In this document: piece by piece, positions 43,754 through 53,467 of the stretch
Position numbering within the stretch: position 1 is the stretch's first letter
How the letters are laid out: each line of letters begins with the position of its first letter
Source of the DNA: Bacteroidota bacterium
GTDB taxonomy: Bacteria; Bacteroidota; Ignavibacteria; Ignavibacteriales; Ignavibacteriaceae
Direction: 5' to 3'
Assembly (NCBI GenBank): GCA_020161395.1
Contig: JAIUOE010000002.1
Coordinates: 558,001 to 622,000, forward strand
DNA: 64,000 nucleotides
Made by a program: the position numbers and the translations under genes
Notes under the pieces: generated by a model
Seen by the model: only the letters and a program-made list of their open reading frames with translations
The model's database searches: none
Told to the model about the DNA's origin: nothing

Positions 43754-44889
43754 ACTGTCTGTTCCTGCCAGGTTTTGGCTTCTTTTGGTTCCTTTACTTT
43801 GGCTTCTTTGGGAACTGCTGTCCAGCCGATATTAAGGAGAATGCCAAGTGATGCACATACAATAATAATCGCTGTTCCACCGTGACTTATTAGCGGCAGC
43901 GGCAGACCCGTAACGGGAAATACACCAATTGCCACGGCTGCATTTACGAAAGCGTAAAGTGCAATGGAAAATGAAATTGAAAACGCGAGAAGTTTTCCAA
44001 ATTTGTCTTTTGCGTTTTTGGCGATAAGTATTCCGAAAACCAGAATTGTACCGTAGCCAAGCAACACAAGCACTGTGCCCAAAAGACCCGCTTCCTCACC
44101 CACGATTGCAAAAATAAAATCTCCATAAGCTTCGGGCAGAAACAGATTTCTCTGTGCACTGTTTCCCAATCCCACTCCAAAAAAACCACCGCTTCCAAGT
44201 CCATAAAGTGACTGCAGTACCTGTGGATGAAAATCCCCGTTTCCAAACACCGCACCAACATGCGAAGCAATCCTCTTCAAAGAGTGAGGTCTTATGAGTG
44301 CATAGGCAAGAGCCAGTGTGGCAGCCGAGGCAGCAAACGACAAAAAGTGTTTGCTCTGGATGCCTGCAACAAAAAGTACGGTAATCCCGATCGCAAGAAT
44401 CAGAACACCGTTACTGACATTGGGCTGAAGAAAAACAAGACCCGCTACTGTCATAATCCAGATCATTGGATTGATGACCCCCTTTTTCAAATCAGTGATG
44501 TCGTCTCCGACTTTTTCAAGCATTGCAGCCAAGTGGATGAAAAGTGCGAGCTTCACAAGTTCCACGGGTTGAAATGACACACCTGCAATACTGATTGATC
44601 TGAGTGATCCCTTGATCGACGGAGCAAACATGAATGTCATTATCAGCAGTCCGATTCCCCCGATTAGCACCCATTTGCTGTATTTTTTGTACCAGTGATA
44701 ATCAACAAGCATCAAAATCAGCATTATCACGATGCCACCGATTGCCTTGCCAATGTGTCCCCAAAACAGATGCTGGGGATTGTCAAACTTCATGTCTGAA
44801 AAGGTGCTGCTTGCACTAAGAACGAGCATGGATCCAAAAAGGACCAGTGCTATCGATACTATCAGAATCATGAAGGCATAAAATTTCAA
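43750..44889 (-). CDS. ftsW: Septal peptidoglycan glycosyltransferase FtsW (SEDS family)
   Basis: 379 residues with about ten transmembrane helices. QSLYGLGSGGFFGVGLGNS and LPEAYGDFIFAIVGEE are the conserved periplasmic-loop and helix motifs of SEDS proteins, and PVTGLPLPLISHGGTA is the C-terminal signature. FtsW polymerises lipid II at the septum together with the transpeptidase FtsI, whose gene is upstream in the same cluster. Four-base overlaps on both sides (with murD and murG) indicate tight translational coupling. A short charged tail is cytoplasmic. Confidence 0.96.
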   Translation of the reverse strand: MKFYAFMILIVSIALVLFGSMLVLSASSTFSDMKFDNPQHLFWGHIGKAIGGIVIMLILMLVDYHWYKKYSKWVLIGGIGLLIMTFMFAPSIKGSLRSISIAGVSFQPVELVKLALFIHLAAMLEKVGDDITDLKKGVINPMIWIMTVAGLVFLQPNVSNGVLILAIGITVLFVAGIQSKHFLSFAASAATLALAYALIRPHSLKRIASHVGAVFGNGDFHPQVLQSLYGLGSGGFFGVGLGNSAQRNLFLPEAYGDFIFAIVGEEAGLLGTVLVLLGYGTILVFGILIAKNAKDKFGKLLAFSISFSIALYAFVNAAVAIGVFPVTGLPLPLISHGGTAIIIVCASLGILLNIGWTAVPKEAKVKEPKEAKTWQEQTV

Positions 44890-46238
44890 CCGGCAATCTC
44901 CTTCACTGCAGATTTAAAAACTTCACCGCGGTGTTCATAGCTCTTGAACATGTCAAAACTTGCACACGCCGGGGAGAGAAGCACCACTTCCCCTTTTTCG
45001 GCTTCTGCATGTCCCTTTTTCACACAGTCTTGCAGACTTCCAACGATTTCGACTTCGACAATTTTTGAGAAATAGTCATATATTTTTGATGCAGAGTCAC
45101 CAATCGCATAGATCTTTTTGACATTTTTTTGGACAAGATCATGGATCAAATCGTAGTTGTTCCCTTTATCAAGTCCGCCAAGTATCAGAAAAACCGGGGA
45201 ATCAAAGCTTCTAAGAGCGTAAACAACCGAGTCGACATTAGTCGCTTTGGAATCGTTGATATACACTATTCCATCACCGGAGGGAACGGGTTCCAGTCTG
45301 TGTTCAACAGCCTTAAACGACTTCAGAGCCTCTTCAATTACTTTTTTGTCAATACCGGCATCTATCGCCATCGTAATTGCCGCGGCAGCATTTGCGAGAT
45401 TGTGCTCACCTTTGATCTGCAGGTCGTTAATTTCAAATGAGCAGATAAAATTTCCGCCAATTCTTGTGACCAGTCGCGGATGCGAAAGATAAGTACCGTT
45501 TTCCACTTCCTTTTTTGTGGAAAAAAATCTGAGCGATGCACCCTTGTAACCATTTTCCTTCAAAACTTCATCGTCAGCATTATATAATGAAATATCGCTT
45601 CCGGTCTGATTCTCCACAATCCGGTATTTCGAGGAAATGTAATTTTCGAACCTGTTTTCATACCTGTTCAGATGATCCGGCGTGATATTCAGAATTGCAG
45701 CCCCGTTTGGTTTGAATTTTTCAATCAGATCCAGTTGAAAACTGGAGACCTCAAGAGCCACCAGACTCTCTTCATCGCATTCGAGAGCTATTTCCGAAAA
45801 TGCTATGCCGATATTCCCCGCTGAAAAAGATTTTTTGCCGGAAAGAGAAAAGATATGGTACAACAGGGAAGTGGTTGTGGTTTTTCCGTTTGTGCCGGTG
45901 ATTGCGTAAATTTTTCCTTTGCATAATGATGCTGCAAATTCAATCTCGCTGATCATCCTGATGTTTCTCTTTTTCCCCTCGAGAATAACTGCCGATTCGA
46001 GCGGCACGCCGGGCGATACAATCATCAAATCACAATCAAAAACTCTCTCACTGTTGCTTCCCGTTTCAAATTCGATTCCCGCAGATTTCAACCTGGAGGT
46101 GACATCAGCAGTTTTTTCAGGTGCTCCGCTGTCACTGACGAAAGGAATTGCACCCGACTTTGCAGCCAGATATGCCGCCGCCTCACCACTTCTTGCAGCT
46201 CCGATAATTGAGATTTTCATTCCTTTGTAACTTGTCAC
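44886..46238 (-). CDS. murD: UDP-N-acetylmuramoyl-L-alanine--D-glutamate ligase
   Basis: 450 residues. ISIIGAARSGEAAAYLA is the N-terminal UDP-binding motif, YAITGTNGKTTTTSLLY the ATP loop, and YINDSKATNVDSV the MurD-specific C-terminal motif. It adds D-Glu to UDP-MurNAc-L-Ala. The annotated start is GTG 46238, with an AGG-type Shine-Dalgarno at fitting distance; ATG 46220 (MKISIIG) is an alternative whose ribosome-binding site would be too close. It is five bases from mraY and overlaps ftsW by four. Confidence 0.96.
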   Translation of the reverse strand: MTSYKGMKISIIGAARSGEAAAYLAAKSGAIPFVSDSGAPEKTADVTSRLKSAGIEFETGSNSERVFDCDLMIVSPGVPLESAVILEGKKRNIRMISEIEFAASLCKGKIYAITGTNGKTTTTSLLYHIFSLSGKKSFSAGNIGIAFSEIALECDEESLVALEVSSFQLDLIEKFKPNGAAILNITPDHLNRYENRFENYISSKYRIVENQTGSDISLYNADDEVLKENGYKGASLRFFSTKKEVENGTYLSHPRLVTRIGGNFICSFEINDLQIKGEHNLANAAAAITMAIDAGIDKKVIEEALKSFKAVEHRLEPVPSGDGIVYINDSKATNVDSVVYALRSFDSPVFLILGGLDKGNNYDLIHDLVQKNVKKIYAIGDSASKIYDYFSKIVEVEIVGSLQDCVKKGHAEAEKGEVVLLSPACASFDMFKSYEHRGEVFKSAVKEIAG

Positions 46239-46242
46239 GGAC

Positions 46243-47352
46243 TTACCTGATCTTAAACGATGTTAAACTGATGATCGCCAGAATGATTCCAATTATATAG
46301 AATCTGACGACTATTTTAGGTTCTGCCCATCCAATTTCTTCAAAATGATGGTGAATTGGTGCCATCTTGAAAACTCTTTTTCCAGTTCCTGTTTTTTTCT
46401 TCGTGTATTTGAAATATGATGTCTGGATAATTACCGAGATGGTCTCGAAGAAAAACACACCGGCAAGAAACGGAAGCAGAAGTTCTTTGCGTACCATGAC
46501 TGAAATAATTCCCAAAGCACCACCGAGTGCAAGACTCCCCGTGTCTCCCATGAATACCTGTGCGGGATAAAAATTGAACCATAAAAAGCCCAGGCCCGCT
46601 CCGATAAGAGCCGCTATAAAGACTGTCAGCTCACCTGAACCCGGCAGATAAAGGATATTCAAATAATCGGAGTAAATCGCATTCCCCGAGATGTAGCTTA
46701 TCAGACCGAGTGCCAGCATCGCAATTATTGTCAAACCGATTGCCAGTCCGTCGAGTCCATCCGTAAGATTGACTGCATTTGAGGTGGCTGTGATAATAAA
46801 AATGATCGCCGGAATGTAGAGATACGACAAATCAAGATTTAAATCCTTAAAGAAAGGGATGGTCGTCAGTCCCTGCACATCAGCAAACTCGGGTGAAAAA
46901 TACATTACAGCACCGACAAGCAACCCGACTGAAACCTGACCTGCAAGTTTATAACGGGCAATCAGTCCGTTTCGCATTTTCTTTACTACTTTTAAGTAGT
47001 CATCCAGAAATCCTACACCGCCGAGCAAAAGCGTCCCCAGCAACAACAGCCAGATGTAGGTGCTTTTCAAATCTCCCCAAAGTATCACAGGAATAAACAC
47101 ACATACCAGAATAATCAGCCCGCCCATGGTTGGTGTACCGGCTTTACTGAGATGCGACTGTGGACCAAAATCCTTTATTTTCTCGCCAATCTGATGCTTT
47201 TGCAGTGCCTTTATAATTTTCGGAGCAAAATAAAATGCCATGAAAAGCCCCGTAATGGCTGCAATTGCTGATCTGAAAGTCAGAAATTTAATCATGTCCA
47301 GACCGGGAGGATTAAAAGTTTTGTTCAGGTAATCCAGTAAATAATAAAGCAT
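46243..47352 (-). CDS. mraY: Phospho-N-acetylmuramoyl-pentapeptide transferase
   Basis: 369 residues with about ten transmembrane helices. GFLDDYLKVVKK holds the DD pair of the active site, NLTDGLDGLAIG the central motif, and MAPIHHHFEEIGW the histidine motif typical of MraY. It forms lipid I from UDP-MurNAc-pentapeptide and undecaprenyl phosphate in the cytoplasmic membrane. Its ATG follows directly after the murF stop (TAGATG), with no intergenic base. Confidence 0.97.
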   Translation of the reverse strand: MLYYLLDYLNKTFNPPGLDMIKFLTFRSAIAAITGLFMAFYFAPKIIKALQKHQIGEKIKDFGPQSHLSKAGTPTMGGLIILVCVFIPVILWGDLKSTYIWLLLLGTLLLGGVGFLDDYLKVVKKMRNGLIARYKLAGQVSVGLLVGAVMYFSPEFADVQGLTTIPFFKDLNLDLSYLYIPAIIFIITATSNAVNLTDGLDGLAIGLTIIAMLALGLISYISGNAIYSDYLNILYLPGSGELTVFIAALIGAGLGFLWFNFYPAQVFMGDTGSLALGGALGIISVMVRKELLLPFLAGVFFFETISVIIQTSYFKYTKKKTGTGKRVFKMAPIHHHFEEIGWAEPKIVVRFYIIGIILAIISLTSFKIR

Positions 47353-48735
47353 CTAATTGCCTTTTTCTTTCAGGAAATTAACAATTACCTCCATTTGCAT
47401 TCCTCGCGAACCTTTTACGAGAACAAGGGAGTTTCTGAATTCATAATTTCTCAGGTATTCAATCATTTTCTCTTTGGAAGTGAAGTATGTCGAATTAATA
47501 CCTTCAGCTTTTGCTGCGGAGTGGAGGTGCTTCATATTCTTCCCGGTAAGAAAGAGGGTTTTTATCCTCCCTTTCTTTAGTGAGTGTACCAGGTCAATAT
47601 GCATCTGCACAGCGTTTTCACCAAGTTCGAACATGTCTCCAAGAATCACGATTTTTCTCTCATGGATGATATCTTTTTTCATCGCTTCGAAAGCACTTTT
47701 CATACTCTCAGGATTTGCATTATAGGTATCATCGATTACATCAAAACCGTCAAGTGTGCTTCTGTTCATTCTTCCCTTGGGAGCCTTTACCAGACTGAAT
47801 GCCTCCCCGATCTCCTGAAGAGTCATTCCGCACTCAAGTGCAATTGCAGAAGCCATGAGTGCATTATCACAATTTTTTTTGCCGTACAAAGGAAGTTCAA
47901 ATCTGACTGAGTTGTTACCTGCTTCTATTTTCATGACCGGCAAACCGGACTCGGAATAGTTTAAGACTGTGCCGGAAACATCCATCCGGTTTTTCATCGA
48001 AATTTTTGTTGCGTCAGGATATTCCCTTATCATCCTCTTGAGGAAAGGATCATCGCAGTTTAGAATAACCTTTCCACCTCTGGCAGCAGTTACCTCGAGC
48101 AGTGCTTCCTTCTCTTTTCTGACTCCCTTTCTGTTGATAAGGAACTCCAAATGGGAGTCGCCAATATTTGTTATGGTCGCAATGTCAGGTTGAGCAATAT
48201 TCGCCGAATATCTTATTTCCCCGAAATGATTTGTGCCTGTCTCACAAACCACAAACCGTGTGTCCCTGTTTGCATCAAGCAAAGTAAGCGGTACGCCGAT
48301 GTGATTGTTGTTATTAGCCACTGTGGCTACTGTCGGATATTTCGTCCGAAGAAGTGTTGCCACCATATCCTTGGTAGTTGTTTTACCATTGCTTCCGGTA
48401 ATCCCGATTACGGTGGCACCAAGCTTTGCTCTCCATGCTCCCGCAATGCTCCCTAATGCTCCCACGGTGTCGGGAGCACCGATAACGGGAGCACCAGACC
48501 GTGCCCCCGGAGCATAGCGTGACTTTTTCACAACTACACAACCTGCTCCCTTTTCAAGAACCTCACTTATAAAATCGTGACCGTCGAACTTATCTCCCTT
48601 AATCGCGATAAAAAGACAACCATGAGTAACCTTCCTTGAATCAATCACAACGGATGAAAAATGCGTATTTTCATCAATATTCGCAGATTTGAATTCACGG
48701 TTGCTTGCTTCAAGAATATCTTTTACTGTGATCAT
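47353..48735 (-). CDS. murF: UDP-MurNAc-tripeptide--D-Ala-D-Ala ligase
   Basis: 460 residues. SRKVTHGCLFIAIKG is the N-terminal domain, VIGITGSNGKTTTKDM the ATP loop, and VIDDTYNANPESMKSAF the MurF signature in the C-terminal half. It adds D-Ala-D-Ala to finish the UDP-MurNAc-pentapeptide. An oddity is the Gly/Ala/Pro-rich segment just before the ATP loop (APGARSGAPVIGAPDTVGAL), which is encoded by repeated GGGAGCA/TGCTCCC DNA (48435-48515). The frame is intact across it. The gene lies 9 bp after murE and abuts mraY. Confidence 0.96.
   Translation of the reverse strand: MITVKDILEASNREFKSANIDENTHFSSVVIDSRKVTHGCLFIAIKGDKFDGHDFISEVLEKGAGCVVVKKSRYAPGARSGAPVIGAPDTVGALGSIAGAWRAKLGATVIGITGSNGKTTTKDMVATLLRTKYPTVATVANNNNHIGVPLTLLDANRDTRFVVCETGTNHFGEIRYSANIAQPDIATITNIGDSHLEFLINRKGVRKEKEALLEVTAARGGKVILNCDDPFLKRMIREYPDATKISMKNRMDVSGTVLNYSESGLPVMKIEAGNNSVRFELPLYGKKNCDNALMASAIALECGMTLQEIGEAFSLVKAPKGRMNRSTLDGFDVIDDTYNANPESMKSAFEAMKKDIIHERKIVILGDMFELGENAVQMHIDLVHSLKKGRIKTLFLTGKNMKHLHSAAKAEGINSTYFTSKEKMIEYLRNYEFRNSLVLVKGSRGMQMEVIVNFLKEKGN
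48435..48515. repeat. Intragenic TGCTCCC/GGGAGCA repeat cluster in murF
   Basis: ATGCTCCC occurs at 48435-48442, 48446-48453 and 48456-48463. Its inverse GGGAGCAC occurs at 48472-48479 and 48487-48494, and GGAGCAT at 48509-48515. Six copies within 81 bp, in both orientations, lie inside the coding region in frame. Confidence 0.85.
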
Positions 48736-48744
48736 CTTGTTTTA

Positions 48745-50211
48745 TCAGATTTGAGACAAATATTTATTTGCAATTTCGCGGTCTGAGAAATGACTCTTGA
48801 CACCTTTAATTATCTGGTAATCTTCGTGTCCCTTTCCCGCTACCAGAATGATCGCATTATCAGGGCTTTCGATTATCGCTCTTTTGATAGCCTCTTCACG
48901 ATCGGCATAAACAACAAAATTATCCTTTTTGATACCCGCTGTAACCTCATCTATGATAGCTACCGGATCTTCATCTCTCGGATTGTCACTTGTTATTACT
49001 GCCCTGGTGGACATGTCAGAGGCTATTTTGCCCATTACCGGACGCTTTGTTCTGTCACGGTTTCCGCCACATCCAACAACTGTATAAATCGGGGAATCTC
49101 CCGCAAGTTTGTTGATACTGATCAGTACCTGCTCGAGAGCACCGGGACTGTGCGCATAGTCAATTAAAACTTTTTTGTTTCCTTTTTGAATAAGCTCAAA
49201 CCTTCCATCCACTTGAGGTGCCTCCAGTATTCCGGCAGTGACAAGTTCCCTGTCAAATCCTGCCTCGACCATAAGAACATAAGCTGCAGCGGCATTGTAG
49301 GCATTAAATTCACCTACGAGGGAAGTTCTCAAATCGACTCTTGTCCCGTTGTGAAGCAGAGTAAATGAGGTACCTGAAAAATCGTAACTGATATTTTCGA
49401 TTGTGTATCTACCGCCGCTTTTGCCGAATCCAATTTTTCTTCCATCAGTATCCTTAGATATAAAGCAGCCGTATTCGTCATCGATATTATAAACAGCCGG
49501 TGCTCCGCTCTTCAAACCGTCAAACAATATCTTCTTTGCAGATGCATAATCTTCCATAGTCTCGTGAAAATCACGGTGTTCGCTGGAAAGATTTGTAAAG
49601 ACAGCACCGTCATAATCGAGACCGAATGTCCTTTTCAGGTAAAGGGAATGTGATGAAGCTTCCATCACGGCAGCGGTACACCCCTCTGCTCTCATTCTTG
49701 CAAAAAGTGCATTTAACTCCACGGATTCGGGAGTTGTAAGGTCTGTTGGAATTTTTTCATCCCCAATCATATTGGCGATGGTACCGATCATTCCGGTTTT
49801 ATGTCCCGCTTTTTCAAGGATATGCTTTATGATAAACGATGTAGTGGTTTTTCCTTTTGTGCCTGTTACACCGAACAACAGGAGGTTTTTTGAAGGAAAT
49901 CCATAGTATGCATTTGCGAGTTGAGCAAGTGCTTTTCTTGAATCTGCCACAACAATCTTTGCCTGACCGCTCCTTCTGAATATTTCATCAGGGATAGAGT
50001 GCAGGTCTTCAACAATCACCGCTGCCGCTCCTTTGCTGTAGGCATCAAGGGCGTAAAGGTGACCATCGGTCTTGTATCCCTTTACAGCCACAAAGATGGA
50101 GTCTTTGGTAACTTTGGCGGAGTTATAATAAATCCCTGTGATCTCTTTGGCAAAAAAATCACCGGTTAATTGAATTACTGAAAGATGGTCTAATATTTCG
50201 TTTAATCTCAT
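48745..50211 (-). CDS. murE: UDP-MurNAc-L-Ala-D-Glu--meso-2,6-diaminopimelate ligase
   Basis: 488 residues from ATG 50211, one base after the ftsI stop; a GTG at 50229 would overlap ftsI by 17 bp and add six residues. The N-terminal UDP-binding domain is followed by GVTGTKGKTTTSF (ATP loop). TSDNPRDEDP in the C-terminal domain is the DNPR motif that selects meso-diaminopimelate rather than lysine. This predicts DAP-type Gram-negative peptidoglycan. It is directly followed by murF. Confidence 0.96.
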   Translation of the reverse strand: MRLNEILDHLSVIQLTGDFFAKEITGIYYNSAKVTKDSIFVAVKGYKTDGHLYALDAYSKGAAAVIVEDLHSIPDEIFRRSGQAKIVVADSRKALAQLANAYYGFPSKNLLLFGVTGTKGKTTTSFIIKHILEKAGHKTGMIGTIANMIGDEKIPTDLTTPESVELNALFARMRAEGCTAAVMEASSHSLYLKRTFGLDYDGAVFTNLSSEHRDFHETMEDYASAKKILFDGLKSGAPAVYNIDDEYGCFISKDTDGRKIGFGKSGGRYTIENISYDFSGTSFTLLHNGTRVDLRTSLVGEFNAYNAAAAYVLMVEAGFDRELVTAGILEAPQVDGRFELIQKGNKKVLIDYAHSPGALEQVLISINKLAGDSPIYTVVGCGGNRDRTKRPVMGKIASDMSTRAVITSDNPRDEDPVAIIDEVTAGIKKDNFVVYADREEAIKRAIIESPDNAIILVAGKGHEDYQIIKGVKSHFSDREIANKYLSQI

Positions 50212-50212
50212 A

Positions 50213-52219
50213 TCAATAAATGTTTGCACCGTAAACCGGTTTTTCCTGCAATATCAGGTTGATTTTCAAATTTTTTCGTATGGCTGAACCGGGTTTAATA
50301 CTCTGCTCGATCACTCTGCCCGAACCCGTCCAGGTGACTGCAAGATCAAGTCTCTTCGCCACGGCAATTGCTTCCTTCAAGGAAACTCCTTTTAAATCAG
50401 GCATCTCTTTTGTGTCAAGCTTCCCGGCATCCACTCTTTTTATTCTAACTTCTTCTTTAATTTCTGTTTCCGGTTCATCTGTCTCACCTTCAGGACTGAT
50501 GATCTCGATATCATTCTCTTCCGGAGTGCTGTCGAGTTTCAGGTTACCCCCGATTGACTTGTCAAGAACGAGTATTCTTCTCGCGACATTTTTAAAGACC
50601 GGAGCCGCCACTTCACCACCTGTGATTCCGATGCTCTTGGGTGAATTCACAAGGATCAGACAAATGTACTTTGGATTATCAGCAGGGAAAAATCCAATAA
50701 AAGAAGAGTTGTAGCGTTCTTTCGAATATTCGCCATTAACTATCTTCCTTGATGTTCCCGTTTTCCCGCCGATTTTTATTCCTTCAATCCGTGCTTTTTT
50801 CCCTGTTCCGTTCTCAACAACATCAGCAAGGAGTGAACGGATAATTTGAGAAGTCTCTGCTGTGATCACTTCCCTGATTTTAACCGGATTGTTAAATTCT
50901 TTTATGTTTCCCCTAACATCCTTAATCTCTCTTACAAGAAGCGGTTTGTAGAGCACTCCACCATTTATAAGAGCCGAGTAGGCAGTAATCAACTGAATCG
51001 GAGTGAGAGAGATTCCATATCCGTAGGCAATTGAACCTTTAGTCGTGCCGGACCATTCAGCGGGCAGCCCGAGCCGTCCTTTAACTTCACCCGGTAACCC
51101 TGCATAGGTATAATTTCCGAAACCAAAACTTCTCAAATACTGATAAAAATCGTTCTTTTCCATTTTCTGAGAGAGTTTTAGCATTCCGATGTTACTCGAA
51201 TACCTTATTATCTCTTTCACCGTCATTGAAGCCTGTCCGTGATGATCTTTTATTTCCTTCCCCATGAAATTGTATCTGCCGTTTTCAGTATTAACCACTG
51301 TGGAAACGGTAGCCAGCTTTTTATCGAGTATTCCGGCGAGTGCAATACCTTTAAATGTCGATCCCGGTTCATAAACATCGGAGATGGCTCTGTTTCTTCT
51401 TGTATCATCCGAGAATTTCATATATTGTTCAGGATCATACGAAGGATAATTAGCCAGTGCAAGAACTTCCCCGGTATTTGGATCCATCACAATACCGGTG
51501 GCATTCTCGGCTCTGGCAGCTTTCACCCCGGCTTCAAGCTCCATTTCGAGAGCTCTTTGAATTGCCCTGTCGATGGTTAATCCTATGTTGTCACCCGGGA
51601 CAGCATCTTTGTAATTTTCCTCGAGCACCGACATAACAGCACCTGTCCCGTCCTTAAGTACGAATCTGCTTCCTTCTTTCCCTTTTAACAGGTCGTTGAA
51701 ACTCGATTCGATACCGTCAGTTCCTTTCCCCTCCCGATTCACAAATCCCGTTATGTGGGATGCCAGCGATTTGTACTCGTAAACCCGTGTTGGATCGGGC
51801 TCGTAAAAAAGTCCGTCCTTCACAACATTTTTTAGCTTTAATGCTTTCTTCGCATCGACCTTCTTTAAAATGCAAAAAGTTTTCTTCGACGAATCGATCT
51901 TCGCTTTCAGTTCAGTGTAATTCAACTCGAGAGAATCTGCAAGAATTTTGGCGATGACTGAATCCTTTTTATATTTTCTTGCAAGCTTTGGATCGACAAA
52001 AAACGAAACTTCATTTTTAGTATAGACCAGAATGGTACCATTCCTGTCAAAAATCGAGCCTCGTTCGGGCAGAAGTGGTTCAATACCAACCTGCTGTTTG
52101 TTTGCAAAATAGGAATAGTCCTCAGCCTTCACCACTTGAATAAAAATCAGTCTGGTGAGCAAAACCCCCAGAAACAGGGTCATTACCCCGATTATGAGAA
52201 GGATTCTGTTAGTGCTCAT
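50213..52219 (-). CDS. ftsI: Septal peptidoglycan transpeptidase FtsI (class B PBP) with PASTA domain
   Basis: 668 residues. One N-terminal membrane helix (about 6-28), the class B dimerisation domain (ERGSIFDRNG near 52), then the transpeptidase with STFK (Ser287 nucleophile, Lys290), SSN (341-343) and KTGT (486-489). The C-terminus holds an acidic linker and one PASTA domain (MPDLKGVSLKEAI and onward), as in Spo-VD/PBP2x-like enzymes. It crosslinks septal peptidoglycan with FtsW. It overlaps ftsL by 11 bp and ends one base before murE. Confidence 0.95.
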   Translation of the reverse strand: MSTNRILLIIGVMTLFLGVLLTRLIFIQVVKAEDYSYFANKQQVGIEPLLPERGSIFDRNGTILVYTKNEVSFFVDPKLARKYKKDSVIAKILADSLELNYTELKAKIDSSKKTFCILKKVDAKKALKLKNVVKDGLFYEPDPTRVYEYKSLASHITGFVNREGKGTDGIESSFNDLLKGKEGSRFVLKDGTGAVMSVLEENYKDAVPGDNIGLTIDRAIQRALEMELEAGVKAARAENATGIVMDPNTGEVLALANYPSYDPEQYMKFSDDTRRNRAISDVYEPGSTFKGIALAGILDKKLATVSTVVNTENGRYNFMGKEIKDHHGQASMTVKEIIRYSSNIGMLKLSQKMEKNDFYQYLRSFGFGNYTYAGLPGEVKGRLGLPAEWSGTTKGSIAYGYGISLTPIQLITAYSALINGGVLYKPLLVREIKDVRGNIKEFNNPVKIREVITAETSQIIRSLLADVVENGTGKKARIEGIKIGGKTGTSRKIVNGEYSKERYNSSFIGFFPADNPKYICLILVNSPKSIGITGGEVAAPVFKNVARRILVLDKSIGGNLKLDSTPEENDIEIISPEGETDEPETEIKEEVRIKRVDAGKLDTKEMPDLKGVSLKEAIAVAKRLDLAVTWTGSGRVIEQSIKPGSAIRKNLKINLILQEKPVYGANIY

Positions 52220-52541
52220 TTAACAGATTAATCCTTTCTTCCAGATCCTCAACCTGCTCCTTCGATATGGTGACGGGAGCAGTTGTATCATTTGCAACTG
52301 TGAGATTGAGTTTGGATTCAGCCAGAGGGACAAGAAATTCTTTTGACACAAGCTTGTCGAGGATCGCCTTGTTGGAATTGATTCCGGAGAGTTCAATTTT
52401 AATCTCCGACTTAAGGTCATCAATCTGTTTCGACAGTTTGTTGCTTTCGATGTTCATACTGATATAAAAATACGCCATCACCGCAATGACAATTGCAAAG
52501 GAGAGATATAATGCGATATTTTTTTTGTATGACTTCTTCAT
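52209..52541 (-). CDS. ftsL: FtsL-like division protein
   Basis: 110 residues. A basic N-terminus (MKKSYKKN), a single transmembrane helix (about 9-28) and a heptad-type coiled coil (about 30-65 and again near the end) give the classic FtsL/DivIC outline. Sequence alone is weak because this family is poorly conserved. The position between rsmH and ftsI is the standard place of ftsL. It should form the FtsQLB complex that activates FtsWI. Two bases separate it from rsmH. Confidence 0.8.
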   Translation of the reverse strand: MKKSYKKNIALYLSFAIVIAVMAYFYISMNIESNKLSKQIDDLKSEIKIELSGINSNKAILDKLVSKEFLVPLAESKLNLTVANDTTAPVTISKEQVEDLEERINLLNEH

Positions 52542-52543
52542 TT

Positions 52544-53467
52544 TCAGATTTTTTCAGCCGCTCTGAGTTTTCCGCTTCTTGCTCTTCTGTTTGCTTCCAC
52601 TTCGGCAGCAGAAGGAGAAACGGGCTTTTTAGTCAAAATCTTCAAAGAGGGTTTTTTGTTGCAGATGCAAACCGGAAAGTTCGGTGGACATATACAACCC
52701 TTTTCCTCCTCTTTAAAAAATTCCTTAACAATTCTGTCCTCAAGAGAGTGATAGGTAAGTATCACGATTCTCCCGCCCGGTTTCAGAAGTGTAATCGATT
52801 CCTTCAAAAATTCTTTTAAGGAATCAAGCTCCCCGTTCACCTCAATACGAAGAGCTTGAAACACTCTGGACAATCTTTTAAACAAAAACCTTTGAGGTGT
52901 AACAGTTTCCAACAGTTTTGCGAGATCGGTTGTGGTTTTAAAAGGCTTAATTTGTCGCTGTTTAACGATCAGTTTTGCCAGAAATCCACTTTGTATCTCT
53001 TCGCCATATTCCCTGAAGATCCTTGCGAGTTCTTCCGGTTCGGCATTATTTACAATCGCAGAGGCAGGTTTTCCCTCTGACTTGCTCATCCTCAAATCGA
53101 GTGGTGCTGTAACTCTGTAGGAAAATCCCTCGTCACTTTCGTCGAGCTGGTAGGAAGATACACCAAGATCTGCAAAAATCCCGGAAAACTGATCGACCTG
53201 CTCCAGCCTGGCAGCTATCCCAATTTTAGTAAAATTAAAATTGTAAAGCCTGACCCGGCTGTCAGTAGAAAACTCTTCCAAAGATTTATTGAAGACTGTT
53301 TGATCGAGATCTGTTCCAATTAATATGGCATTCGGGTTCAGTTTCTCAAGAAACCTTTTCGTATGCCCGCCGAAACCGAATGTCCCGTCGAAATATGCTC
53401 CGTCTTTGTCTGTTATTAAATATTCTACAGACTCTTTGAGGAGTACAGGACTATGAAACTTGTCCAT
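52544..53467 (-). CDS. rsmH: 16S rRNA m4C1402 methyltransferase RsmH
   Basis: 307 residues. HSPVLLKESVEYL at the start, DGTFGFGGHTKRFLE (SAM-binding loop), GIFADLGVSSYQLD, and the late LTYHSLEDRIVKEFF are the diagnostic RsmH/MraW stretches. It N4-methylates C1402 in the ribosomal P site. CICPPNFPVCICNK near the C-terminus is a Cys-rich segment common in the family. The start overlaps mraZ by 17 bp. Confidence 0.97.
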   Translation of the reverse strand: MDKFHSPVLLKESVEYLITDKDGAYFDGTFGFGGHTKRFLEKLNPNAILIGTDLDQTVFNKSLEEFSTDSRVRLYNFNFTKIGIAARLEQVDQFSGIFADLGVSSYQLDESDEGFSYRVTAPLDLRMSKSEGKPASAIVNNAEPEELARIFREYGEEIQSGFLAKLIVKQRQIKPFKTTTDLAKLLETVTPQRFLFKRLSRVFQALRIEVNGELDSLKEFLKESITLLKPGGRIVILTYHSLEDRIVKEFFKEEEKGCICPPNFPVCICNKKPSLKILTKKPVSPSAAEVEANRRARSGKLRAAEKI

